DNA from: Rugalucina vietnamica
Lineage: Eukaryota; Mollusca; Bivalvia; Lucinida; Lucinidae
DNA: 64,000 bases
Assembly (NCBI GenBank): GCA_964017185.1
Contig: OZ024875.1
Span: 25,677,456-25,741,455 of the forward strand
Reading direction: 5' to 3'
Below, in pieces: positions 11,777 through 23,493 of the stretch (position 1 is its first letter; each line of letters opens with the position of its first letter). The notes beneath the pieces were generated by a model, which saw only the letters and a list, made by a program, of their open reading frames with translations, made no database searches and was not told the origin of the DNA. The position numbers were made by a program, and so were the translations under genes.

Positions 11777-12209
11777 ATGATAAAATTAGGTGAATTTTAT
11801 TTCAATTTTTAATGTTCAGGGCGCAGAAATTGATACTGTTAGATTACAACCCAAATCCAGGCAGGAAAGAAAAGACAAGTAAAGCATCACAAACTCTTTT
11901 TCAAGAAAACATTCATACTGGCTCTTTCCCACGGAGGTAACATCAATCAGAAAGAAGAAAGATAATGAGCATCAATTAACACCGAGGCGATTCTTACGAG
12001 TACATGTACCCACAAAATCAAATTAATCTATGTTTTGGAGCAAAAGTAAGAAAAATAGGTAAACCCCTGTATACCACCTGTTTTTAAAGTGGGGAATAAG
12101 GGGGTATGTATATGGCGGAACCTTCTAAATTCGGGGCAAATTGAAATTCGGGGTATTTTATGTTTCTCACATTTTCTCTTTCTCAGTGAAGTTTTTTGAG
12201 AAGTTTTTA
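11777..12209. repeat. Degraded dispersed repeat between elements
   Basis: Contains a partial copy of the palindromic family: GAGTACATGTACCCACAAAA, 'ctatgttttggagcaaaagt' and a block like 'aaagtggggaataagggggtatg'. No gene is seen. Repeated in unit 2 at 17,037-17,485. Confidence 0.5.
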
Positions 12210-12214
12210 ACCCT

Positions 12215-13589
12215 CACTGGGTGCTTCCTTCATCCCGATATAAAAAGGTTTTGTTTGACTTTTACTATAGGTCCCGATAGGATTTGGCTTTGTTTGATTC
12301 TGGTATCGGATTTTTTCTACAATAATTCCTAGAATTTGGACAATGATTTGATTTGATTCTCATTTATGACGACATTGAAAGAATTTTAAGTCCTAAAATA
12401 GTGCTTTGAATGCAATTTTATATGAAGTTTTTATTTAATTTGTTTAGAAGTGATATAAATTGAGAAATTAATGTTATTGACGACTTTTGTGTCACCCGTA
12501 CGAAAAATTCAACAGGATTCCACTGGTAGTCCAGTTGGACAAAGACAGGAGTCAGTGTGGAATCTGATTTTTAGCCTGATTCCTAACAGGACAGTGAGAT
12601 GCTTGCATTTTCCACGTGGAATTTTTCTCTTTTCCTCTTGGAAAATAAACAAAATTCCTGGTAGGATTCCTGCTTGACAAAAATACTGCCGACCTAAATC
12701 TGTCTTTCCTTAATGTGTAAACAATTAGGTAGTAAAATTCTGCAACAAATACATGACATAGGAAGCCATGAGGTTGGCTTTTTAAACAAGATATAGTCAT
12801 TTTTCAATTTGTTTGATACTGACACTATGTTTGCTATCACATTTGGTGAAAATAAATGAGGAACACTTTTTTAGGAAACGATTCAAACGAAAGGTTTTTT
12901 TTTTCTTCCATTCTATTTATGAATTGTTCTTTGAAAGCAAATAACCTATTCTTTATGCTTTTTATTTTCAAAATATTCCCCACCCACCTCTGATCATGTA
13001 CAATTTTTAATATCAGTCTATGTAAGGAAGTTTCTAAGAATTATCATTGAAAATGACATTTATCATTACTATTCATTGAAACAAAATATAATAGCTGCAT
13101 CTATGGGTGTAAAATACACTAGCCCCTTTAATACATTTCCTTTGTTCAAAAACTTTCATACGCATGTGTTTTCAAAGAGGTCATTTCTATGCAGGCATAT
13201 AGCAGGAATTGGCTCCATATTCATAACAGGATTCCCGCCAGTAATCTGCTCTAAATTCCTGGCAGGATTCCTGCCAAATTTCTGGCTCATATTTCTGGCA
13301 GGATTCCTGCCAGGAATCTGTAGCAGGATTCCTGCTAATTTAAATATTTCGCTCCATATTCCACAGGGAGTCCACACTGACTCCTGTCGTAATCTTTATA
13401 AGAAAAATCAAAGAGTCAAAGTGATTCCTGCCAGGAATCTGGTCTCATTTTCCTGTGGTTATACTGCTGTGTTCCTGTTGGACAATTTCGTACGGGGGAG
13501 ATTAACTCTGTTAAAGAAGTAGAAAAAAAATCTGGTACCAAAAAGTCAAACAAAACCCTATTATATCGGGACCAAGGAAGCACCCAGTG
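12215..13589. mobile_element. TIR element with 5-bp target duplication (unit 1)
   Basis: The left end begins CACTGGGTGCTTCCTT and the right end is its inverse; beyond this, 'cccgatata' and 'ttttgtttgact' also match in inverted order, so the TIR exceeds 50 bp. ACCCT lies immediately outside both ends (12,210-12,214 and 13,590-13,594), a 5-bp target duplication. Further inside, inverted pairs continue (GACAGGAGTCAGTGTGGA and its inverse near 13,375). The right half holds a cluster of GGCAGGAATCCTGCC-like palindromes (13,200-13,345). No transposase is visible; the frames at 13,076-13,522 are palindrome by-products. Confidence 0.75.
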
Positions 13590-14049
13590 ACCCTAGTTGA
13601 AACAGATGATTGCACTTTAAAGTGGTATGAAAATTGCATTTGAACAACAATTTTGTTTAAGTCCGCAAACATTTTATATTCGAGCACCCATTTTTTCAAC
13701 AATGAAGAAAAGGAAATTCTTAATAAAATAATATAGGTTAAATTTAACTCAAATACAAACCAGGCAGGATAGATTATTTCTACTACCATGAGTGCTTTTG
13801 GGATATCCAGCTCTACAAAATGCTGGAACTCTGGCTGTTGTGGTACCACTGGATATTTTTAATTTGGACTTTGTTTACCACTACACTGAATTTAGAAAGG
13901 ACTTTGGTCAGGCTGAAAATCCTACCTGAGCAATTGTATTTAAAGATACTTATCTTGACGCATGAAAGTGATCAATTTCTCAGTTATGCATCAATACAGC
14001 ATATATGTCAGTGCACATGTGCAAGAACTGTTTTGACCCTGAGATTTAA

Positions 14050-14999
14050 GGATGTTCGCTGCCAATGAAAAAGTATTCAAACTTTTTTTCTAACCACTCT
14101 TTTTTGATTCCAAATTACAACACAAGACATTTGAAAACAAAATAAGTATAGGGTAGTGTGCATTTTTTCGAGCTACAGGCCTGTGAATGAGTCCTCTGAA
14201 CACTTTGTTTTAAATTTAGAAAAATTAATTTAATTTTCAATTCTTTGAAACATACCTGTCTTGAACAAAAATACACCTAGATCGAGTGCTTTCAAAATTC
14301 ATTATATTTACGTATAATGCAGACTATTTTGGACCAAAAGCAATGAAAAATTTGCAACTTGAAGTGGATGACAAAATTTTACGAGTCGTTTTCCAACCCT
14401 ACCCCCATACTTTAAAAGTCGGAAAAAATCAATATTTTGAAATGTGCCAAACCCATATTTGTTGATTCAAACTTTTTCTTGTATTTTCACACAAGATAGA
14501 ACTTTGTTATATTGTTCGAATAAAAGAAAGAAATATATAGGGTAGTGTGTATATAAGAGAGCACCAACAACTTGAAAATCGCCATTTTAAGCCTTTTTTC
14601 GTCTGTTTTGTTTCTTAAAGCCCATTTCATAAAACCACCCAAAATTTCAAAACTAGCACACCAAAGACAGAAAGACCGACTTAGAAGACCATATACACAT
14701 ATACTGCTGCTAAAACAAACATCGAAATCGTGCAATTAATTTGAAGATGTGTAATATTCAAGTTTAATCTACCCTACCCCCTAAATTTTACTGACAACTA
14801 AAATTTTCTGAAAAGTTGCAGAAAATGGGGTGAAAAAATGAAGTTCCTTAGATTGACAATTTTCATGACTCATTCAATGCATATCATCAATATGTATCCA
14901 AATATAAAATATTAGAAAAATATCTGCAACCGTTTTCGAGATATTCAACAAAAGAAAAACCGGAAGTTCCGAAATGTCAAATGTTAGCAGCGAACATCC
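14050..14999. mobile_element. TTAA-flanked MITE (unit 1)
   Basis: Perfect 13-bp terminal inverted repeats, GGATGTTCGCTGC and GCAGCGAACATCC, are flanked by TTAA on both sides (14,046-14,049 and 15,000-15,003). The interior holds two related blocks in direct orientation: GATTCAAACTTTTTC and 'ataggGTAGTGTG' occur in both the first third and the middle. TTAA insertion suggests mobilisation by a piggyBac-type transposase. No coding sequence. Confidence 0.8.
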
Positions 15000-15003
15000 T
15001 TAA

Positions 15004-16500
15004 GAGAGAGTTGTACTTTGCAACTAAACATTAACTACACCGAATTTCGAAAATACCATCATACATTTCAGACATGTTAATTATCCTGATGAATAACGAT
15101 TTGAACAAATCTAACTTTGAGAGAAAAATAAATAAATACAAAAACAAAACAAAAAACGAGAAAGCTCACTTCTTCATTAATCCAACCCCATTCTGACACA
15201 ATAAATAACCTATTCCACAAATGAATCGCTGTCCAAAACTTCAATAATTCCAATTTTTGATAAAGCCTGCAGTATTGCAATTTATTGATTTCACTGCCGT
15301 GCCAAATTCCAATTATGAATATAACATCGAAAGAATTTAACACGAAATTCTGACAAAATAATTGAGTCTACTTAATTATATTAACTTGTAACTTGTAACT
15401 TGTTGTAAATCAAGAAAGTTGTGCCAGGAAAATTTTCATATGTTCTAATTGGCAAATTTGGCAAGATTTATTAATGAAGTTTATTAGTACGCATTTGCCG
15501 CAGAGAGTTTTGATCAATAAAGTCAAAGGTCTAGATAAAATATGGGCTTTTGAATTTACACACTCAAGCATTGAATACAAATAAAATAGGGCCACGTTCT
15601 GTGAAGATTGACGCACCTTGCTACCTAGCAAAATGTAAACAAAAACTGTCCTTGACCTTCAGAATTATCAACATATGAAACGGTGGGGTATGAGATACCC
15701 AGCCGAGCCGAGCCGAGCTGCCGAGCCAAGGAATTTTACCTCCGATTTTTTGCAATAATAAGTGATAATATTGAATAAATTATATTTCTATTTGTTTTGG
15801 GTAATGGGTATTGATCAACATTTAACACTGGTTAAGAGTTACCTTAAAATCTCCACAAATTCTTACTGACCCATCTTTCTTTGGAATAGCTACTATTGGC
15901 GTTGCCCAGTCACTCGTATCAGGGAACTGCTTAGATCAGCTGGCTAACCTGCACTCCGATACACTTCGTGACCTCGCTCCTCTCTCGTGACAGCTTAGCA
16001 TAGGTTGCCTTTAAACTACGGTCGAACAGATTATGACTATCGTAAGAAGCTTATCACTGCTTTATTTGGTGATGATTGTTAGAATTAATGTTATGTTTTG
16101 TTAGAAAATGCATAAGGGATACGGTACCGTATCTTTAGCCTATATATCGGAAATGGCTAAAGGTACGGTATAGATAAAAATCGATAATATAATATAATAA
16201 TCATATATTTTCAGATGAGTTTTAAGTTGAAGTTTTGATAAAAATCGATAAAATAATATAATTATATAATATTTTCAAATGAGTTTTAAGTTGAATCATT
16301 GCGAGTATCTTAATAAATCATAAAAATAAACATTTACGGGTGTCTTACTTTTCTCAAAGTTTTTCAAACATATTTTTGGAGTATCTTTGGCTAGTCTTGG
16401 TCATTAGATCTGGTATAAAAATGTTATATTGTAAACTGTAAATAAAAAAAAAAACGCTTCTTAGATAAATGAACATACATGTATCTCAATCATTTCTACG
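15004..16500. other. Non-coding part of the duplicated unit
   Basis: A+T-rich sequence with a short run of GCCGA repeats (about 15,700-15,726) and the left TIR of the GATACGGTACCGTATC element (from about 16,116). An intact equivalent element is seen only beside unit 2. No supported gene. Confidence 0.45.
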
Positions 16501-16558
16501 CAAAAAAAAAAAACAACAAAAAAAACAAAAACAAAAAAAAAAAAACAAAAAAAAAAAA
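16501..16558. repeat. A-rich simple repeat
   Basis: Runs of A interrupted by single C, in the pattern AAAAAC. The equivalent tract in unit 2 is at 21,771-21,827 with slightly different run lengths. Confidence 0.8.
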
Positions 16559-16803
16559 CGATCGACGTCTTTAGTTAAACAGTAGATCTAATTGCCAAAG
16601 TATCACAACATGATTTCCAATTTAAAATAATTGCATAAAGAACAATCACGAGAACAAGAATACATGTAAACCAAGCGTAAAATTATATCGTAAATCACGG
16701 AAAGAGAACTGTGATAGACAATTGTTTCAACTGCAAATTCTAACGCCATGTCTTTATCTGCAGCGCTTTGATAAAGACATGTTTTACATGTATGTAACCC
16801 AAG

Positions 16804-16883
<80 letters not shown>
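16804..16883. repeat. (TAGA)20 microsatellite
   Basis: Twenty uninterrupted TAGA units. The paired tract in the second duplication unit has sixteen, which makes this pair a usable marker for telling the two units apart. Confidence 0.95.
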
Positions 16884-16884
<1 letters not shown>

Positions 16885-16964
16885 TCTCTTACCCCTTTCA
16901 CATTCACTCGAGACTTGAAGTTCTTGCCACCGCGAATACACCTGAATGTTACCTCATAGTAGTA

Positions 16965-17036
16965 ACGACGACGGACAGACTCCGGATCATGGGTATACTA
17001 TAAGCTCACCTGTGAGCCTTCGGCTCAGGTAAGCTA
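16965..17036 (+). mobile_element. Solo 3' end of family 1 element (duplicated)
   Basis: GACGACGGACAGACTCCGG, 'actataagctcacctg' and the GAGCCTTCGGCTC hairpin, ending GTAAGCTAA with the same outer-stem substitution as copy B. It exists because the duplication breakpoint fell inside copy B, not because of a separate insertion. Confidence 0.85.
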
Positions 17037-17490
17037 ATGATAAAATTAGGTGAATTTTATTTCAATTTTTAATGTTTAAAAAGTAAATAGTTCAGGGCGC
17101 AGAAATTGATACTGTTAGATTACAACCCAAATCCAGGCAGGAAAGAAAAGACAAGTAAAGCATCACAAACTCTTTTTCAAGAAAACATTCATACTGGCTC
17201 TTTCCCACGGAGGTAACATCAATCAGAAAGAAGAAAGATAATGAGCATCAATTAACACCGAGGCGATTCTTACGAGTACATGTACCCACAAAATCAAATT
17301 AATCTATGTTTTGGAGCAAAAGTAAGAAAAATAGGTAAACCCCTGTATACCACCTGTTTTTAAAGTGGGGAATAAGGGGGTATGTATATGGCGGAACCTT
17401 CTAAATTCGGGGCAAATTGAAATTCGGGGTATTTTATGTTTCTCACATTTTCTCTTTCTCAGTGAAGTTTTTTGAGAAGTTTTTAACCCT

Positions 17491-18865
17491 CACTGGGTGC
17501 TTCCTTCATCCCGATATAAAAAGGTTTTGTTTGACTTTTACTATAGGTCCAGATAGGATTTGGCTTTGTTTGATTCTGGTATCGGATTTTTTCTACAATA
17601 ATTCCTAGAATTTGGACAATGATTTGATTTGATTCTCATTTATGACGACATTGAAAGAATTTTAAGTCCTAAAATAGTGCTTTGAATGCAATTTTATATG
17701 AAGTTTTTATTTAATTTGTTTAGAAGTGATATAAATTGAGAAATTAATGTTATTGACGACTTTTGTGTCACCCGTACGAAAAATTCAACAGGATTCCACT
17801 GGTAGTCCAGTTGGACAAAGACAGGAGTCAGTGTGGAATCTGATTTTTAGCCTGATTCCTAACAGGACAGTGAGATGCTTGCATTTTCCACGTGGAATTT
17901 TTCTCTTTTCCTCTTGGAAAATAAACAAAATTCCTGGTAGGATTCCTGCTTGACAAAAATACTGCCGACCTAAATCTGTCTTTCCTTAATGTGTAAACAA
18001 TTAGGTAGTAAAATTCTGCAACAAATACATGACATAGGAAGCCATGAGGTTGGCTTTTTAAACAAGATATAGTCATTTTTCAATTTGTTTGATACTGACA
18101 CTATGTTTGCTATCACATTTGGTGAAAATAAATGAGGAACACTTTTTTAGGAAACGATTCAAACGAAAGGTTTTTTTTTTCTTCCATTCTATTTATGAAT
18201 TGTTCTTTGAAAGCAAATAACCTATTCTTTATGCTTTTTATTTTCAAAATATTCCCCACCCACCTCTGATCATGTACAATTTTTAATATCAGTCTATGTA
18301 AGGAAGTTTCTAAGAATTATCATTGAAAATGACATTTATCATTACTATTCATTGAAACAAAATATAATAGCTGCATCTATGGGTGTAAAATACACTAGCC
18401 CCTTTAATACATTTCCTTTGTTCAAAAACTTTCATACGCATGTGTTTTCAAAGAGGTCATTTCTATGCAGGCATATAGCAGGAATTGGCTCCATATTCAT
18501 AACAGGATTCCCGCCAGTAATCTGCTCTAAATTCCTGGCAGGATTCCTGCCAAATTTCTGGCTCATATTTCTGGCAGGATTCCTGCCAGGAATCTGTAGC
18601 AGGATTCCTGCTAATTTAAATATTTCGCTCCATATTCCACAGGGAGTCCACACTGACTCCTGTCGTAATCTTTATAAGAAAAATCAAAGAGTCAAAGTGA
18701 TTCCTGCCAGGAATCTGGTCTCATTTTCCTGTGGTTATACTGCTGTGTTCCTGTTGGACAATTTCGTACGGGGGAGATTAACTCTGTTAAAGAAGTAGAA
18801 AAAAAATCTGGTACCAAAAAGTCAAACAAAACCTTATTATATCGGGACCAAGGAAGCACCCAGTG
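17491..18865. mobile_element. TIR element with 5-bp target duplication (unit 2)
   Basis: Duplicate of the element at 12,215-13,589, with ACCCT at 17,486-17,490 and 18,866-18,870. It differs by the C/A and C/T substitutions noted for the duplication. Confidence 0.75.
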
Positions 18866-19325
18866 ACCCTAGTTGAAACAGATGATTGCACTTTAAAGTG
18901 GTATGAAAATTGCATTTGAACAACAATTTTGTTTAAGTCCGCAAACATTTTATATTCGAGCACCCATTTTTTCAACAATGAAGAAAAGGAAATTCTTAAT
19001 AAAATAATATAGGTTAAATTTAACTCAAATACAAACCAGGCAGGATAGATTATTTCTACTACCATGAGTGCTTTTGGGATATCCAGCTCTACAAAATGCT
19101 GGAACTCTGGCTGTTGTGGTACCACTGGATATTTTTAATTTGGACTTTGTTTACCACTACACTGAATTTAGAAAGGACTTTGGTCAGGCTGAAAATCCTA
19201 CCTGAGCAATTGTATTTAAAGATACTTATCTTGACGCATGAAAGTGATCAATTTCTCAGTTATGCATCAATACAGCATATATGTCAGTGCACATGTGCAA
19301 GAACTGTTTTGACCCTGAGATTTAA

Positions 19326-20273
19326 GGATGTTCGCTGCCAATGAAAAAGTATTCAAACTTTTTTTCTAACCACTCTTTTTTGATTCCAAATTACAACACA
19401 AGACATTTGAAAACAAAATAAGTATAGGGTAGTGTGCATTTTTTCGAGCTACAGGCCTGTGAATGAGTCCTCTGAACACTTTGTTTTAAATTTAGAAAAA
19501 TTAATTTAATTTTCAATTCTTTGAAACATACCTGTCTTGAACAAAAATACACCTAGATCGAGTGCTTTCAAAATTCATTATATTTACGTAATGCAGACTA
19601 TTTTGGACCAAAAGCAATGAAAAATTTGCAACTTGAAGTGGATGACAAAATTTTACGAGTCGTTTTCCAACCCTACCCCCATACTTTAAAAGTCGGAAAA
19701 AATCAATATTTTGAAATGTGCCAAACCCATATTTGTTGATTCAAACTTTTTCTTGTATTTTCACACAAGATAGAACTTTGTTATATTGTTCGAATAAAAG
19801 AAAGAAATATATAGGGTAGTGTGTATATAAGAGAGCACCAACAACTTGAAAATCGCCATTTTAAGCCTTTTTTCGTCTGTTTTGTTTCTTAAAGCCCATT
19901 TCATAAAACCACCCAAAATTTCAAAACTAGCACACCAAAGACAGAAAGACCGACTTAGAAGACCATATACACATATACTGCTGCTAAAACAAACATCGAA
20001 ATCGTGCAATTAATTTGAAGATGTGTAATATTCAAGTTTAATCTACCCTACCCCCTAAATTTTACTGACAACTAAAATTTTCTGAAAAGTTGCAGAAAAT
20101 GGGGTGAAAAAATGAAGTTCCTTAGATTGACAATTTTCATGACTCATTCAATGCATATCATCAATATGTATCCAAATATAAAATATTAGAAAAATATCTG
20201 CAACCGTTTTCGAGATATTCAACAAAAGAAAAACCGGAAGTTCCGAAATGTCAAATGTTAGCAGCGAACATCC
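19326..20273. mobile_element. TTAA-flanked MITE (unit 2)
   Basis: Duplicate of 14,050-14,999, two bases shorter because of the TACGTAATG deletion; TTAA at 19,322-19,325 and 20,274-20,277. Confidence 0.8.
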
Positions 20274-22072
20274 TTAAGAGAGAGTTGTACTTTGCAACTA
20301 AACATTAACTACACCGAATTTCGAAAATACCATCATACATTTCAGACATGTTAATTATCCTGATGAATAACAATTTGAACAAATCTAACTTTGAGAGAAA
20401 AATAAATAAATACAAAAACAAAACAAAAAACGAGAAAGCTCACTTCTTCATTAATCCAACCCCATTCTGACACAATAAATAACCTATTCCACAAATGAAT
20501 CGCTGTCCAAAACTTCAATAATTCCAATTTTTGATAAAGCCTGCAGTATTGCAATTTATTGATTTCACTGCCGTGCCAAATTCCAATTATGAATATAACA
20601 TCGAAAGAATTTAACACGAAATTCTGACAAAATAATTGAGTCTACTTAATTATATTAACTTGTAACTTGTAACTTGTTGTAAATCAAGAAAGTTGTGCCA
20701 GGAAAATTTTCATATGTTCTAATTGGCAAATTTGGCAAGATTTATTAATGAAGTTTATTAGTACGCATTTGCCGCAGAGAGTTTTGATCAATAAAGTCAA
20801 AGGTCTAGATAAAATATGGGCTTTTGAATTTACACACTCAAGCATTGAATACAAATAAAATAGGGCCACGTTCTGTGAAGATTGACGCACCTTGCTACCT
20901 AGCAAAATGTAAACAAAAACTGTCCTTGACCTTCAGAATTATCAACATATGAAACGGTGGGGTATGAGATACCCAGCCGAGCCGAGCCGAGCTGCCGAGC
21001 CAAGGAATTTTACCTCCGATTTTTTGCAATAATAAGTGATAATATTGAATAAATTATATTTCTATTTGTTTTGGGTAATGGGTATTGATCAACATTTAAC
21101 ACTGGTTAAGAGTTACCTTAAAATCTCCACAAATTCTTACTGACCCATCTTTCTTTGGAATAGCTACTATTGGCGTTGCCCAGTCACTCGTATCAGGGAA
21201 CTGCTTAGATCAGCTGGCTAACCTGCACTCCGATACACTTCGTGACCTCGCTCCTCTCTCGTGACAGCTTAGCATAGGTTGCCTTTAAACTACGGTCGAA
21301 CAGATTATGACTATCGTAAGAAGCTTATCACTGCTTTATTTGGTGATGATTGTTAGAATTAATGTTATGTTTTGTTAGAAAATGCATAAGGGATACGGTA
21401 CCGTATCTTTAGCCTATATATCGGAAATGGCTAAAGGTACGGTATAGATAAAAATCGATAATATAATATAATAATCATATATTTTCAGATGAGTTTTAAG
21501 TTGAAGTTTTGATAAAAATCGATAAAATAATATAATTATATAATATTTTCAAATGAGTTTTAAGTTGAATCATTGCGAGTATCTTAATAAATCATAAAAA
21601 TAAACATTTACGGGTGTCTTACTTTTCTCAAAGTTTTTCAAACATATTTTTGGAGTATCTTTGGCTAGTCTTGGTCATTAGATCTGGTATAAAAATGTTA
21701 TATTGTAAACTGTAAATAAAAAACGCTTCTTAGATAAATGAACATACATGTATCTCAATCATTTCTACGCAAAAAAAAAAACAACAAAAAAAACAAAAAC
21801 AAAAAAAAAAAAAAACAAAAAAAAAAACGATCGACGTCTTTAGTTAAACAGTAGATCTAATTGCCAAAGTATCACAACATGATTTCCAATTTAAAATAAT
21901 TGCATAAAGAACAATCACGAGAACAAGAATACATGTAAACCAAGCGTAAAATTATATCGTAAATCACGGAAAGAGAACTGTGATAGACAATTGTTTCAAC
22001 TGCAAATTCTAACGCCATGTCTTTATCTGCAGCGCTTTGATAAAGACATGTTTTACATGTATGTAACCCAAG

Positions 22073-22136
<64 letters not shown>
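22073..22136. repeat. (TAGA)16 microsatellite
   Basis: Sixteen TAGA units; counterpart of the 20-unit tract in the first duplication unit. Confidence 0.95.
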
Positions 22137-22137
<1 letters not shown>

Positions 22138-23008
22138 TCTCTTACCCCTTTCACATTCACTCGAGACTTGAAGTTCTTGCCACCGCGAATACACCTGAAT
22201 GTTACCTCATAGTAGTTTAGTCTTTTGTTCAACTTAGACAGATTCCGGGACATCTCGGCCCTTGCACTTGCGCTTTTTCCACACTTCTAAAATCATTATC
22301 TCTCTTATAGAACTGAACGCTTTCGGCATTCTGATAGCGCTCAAAAGCACTTTCAAATGCTTAAAAGTTTTCAACTTTTTGTCCGATGTGAAGTATACAA
22401 GCCATTCTGACGGTATGAATCAAGATGTGCATGCAAGTTTTAAAATTGTACGGTGATTGAATTGAGTAATAGCTTAGGTTTTATTTTGCAGTTACTTACT
22501 TAACCATAACAAAAATTAAAAGCATTCGCCGAAAATTAAACAATGCCAATGTCTTACTTCAGGGGTTTAGCGGTAGGACAAAATAAATCAACACTTCATT
22601 ACTGTTTTGTTTGTTGTTCGCACATTGAGGGGCGGGCATCGTATTGATGGTTAAGCCACTAATCGAGGCTAATATTATCTAATTATTATCTTCATGCATG
22701 GTTAGAAACTTTCATACTGTGAGTTGGCTTTATATCCTTTGATGTCGGTCAAATAATTGTAGATAAATGTGATATTGCTCAAACACACACTCAAATATAA
22801 CAATTGAAAATTTCGTTCCACGGTGTTAGAAATAATATTTAAATCTCTCAACTTTGAACATTTACATTGCTTTCTTAAGTCTGTATCTCTAGTCTTCCGT
22901 ACTTTAGACATTTAGGATACTTGCAATGATTCAACTTAAAACTCACCTGAAAATATTATATTATCGATTTTTAATCTATACCGTACCTTTAGCAATTTCC
23001 GATATATA

Positions 23009-23106
23009 GGCTAGAGATACGGTACCGTATCTCTAGCCGCCAGGCTAGGGATACGGTACCGTATCCCTAGCCCACAGGCTAAAGATACGGTACCGTATCC
23101 CTAGCC
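23009..23106. repeat. Three consecutive 30-bp palindromes
   Basis: Three blocks of 30 bp share the core GATACGGTACCGTATC with GGCTA / TAGCC outer arms. The first (23,009-23,038) and second (23,043-23,072) are perfect inverted repeats; the third (23,077-23,106) has mismatches in its outer arm. They are separated by four bases each. They form the end of the longer inverted arm described for 21,390-23,106. Confidence 0.85.
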
Positions 23107-23493
23107 ACTGCCAAATCTTTTAGTAAACATCTGGATAGCCTGCCGAATTTCAATAAATTTGCAAAAAGCAATCGATTTTCTACTTTTTGTCTCATATTTT
23201 ACAGTAGTCTCCCCTAATCTATTTATAGTAATATGTGATATTTTCAACAGAAAACATGAAGTATTTTATGAACCTGCGTCATTTTACATCTGGAATATAT
23301 ATAAATAAAGACCTATCAGTCAGAAAGATATGACATAACATAATTTTCAACTTCTTTGGAGTCTTCGATGATATTTCATTTTCGACTAAGGGCTCAATGA
23401 AAGTCATTTCCGTCGGTATGGAGAGGTCTAACGGAAAACCGATGGAAATAGTCCGTCTAGGAACTGCTATACCTGGAATTCGTACTTAATTAT

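Larger units (their letters stand above)
11705..16963 (+). repeat. 5.26-kb tandem duplication, unit 1
   Basis: This unit is repeated head to tail at 16,965-22,216. Differences I can read: 16 extra bases in unit 2 after 'tttttaatgt', a 2-base loss in unit 2 (TACGTATAATG to TACGTAATG), substitutions C/A in 'tccCgatagg', C/T in 'aaacCctatt' and G/A in 'aataacGattt', A-run lengths, and 20 versus 16 TAGA repeats. That is only a few substitutions in 5 kb. The junction reads 'agtagt', one inserted A, then 'acgacg', with little homology. Confidence 0.95.
16965..22216 (+). repeat. 5.26-kb tandem duplication, unit 2
   Basis: Second copy of 11,705-16,963. Its right edge runs on into unique sequence ('agtagt' then 'ttagtc'), and its left edge begins inside a GACGACGG tract with no 5' part of the family 1 element, so unit 2 carries only the 72-base tail of that element. 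Unit 2 is therefore attached to the ancestral right flank and unit 1 to the ancestral left flank. Confidence 0.95.
21390..23106. mobile_element. Long-TIR element with GATACGGTACCGTATC ends
   Basis: About 190 bases at the left (AGGGATACGGTACCGTATC, a 'tatatatcggaaatggctaa' block, 'aaaatcgata' and TTTTAAGTTGAATCATTGCG) recur inverted at 22,914-23,040. The two arms would bound an element of about 1.7 kb that contains the TAGA tract and the right breakpoint of the tandem duplication. Unit 1 therefore retains only the left arm. I see no clear target duplication and no transposase, so it could equally be two inverted copies of a smaller repeat. Confidence 0.45.

Noticed and set aside
16603..16941. 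Protein with IYLS repeats
   Set aside because: Translation of the TAGA microsatellite; the unit 2 copy differs in length.
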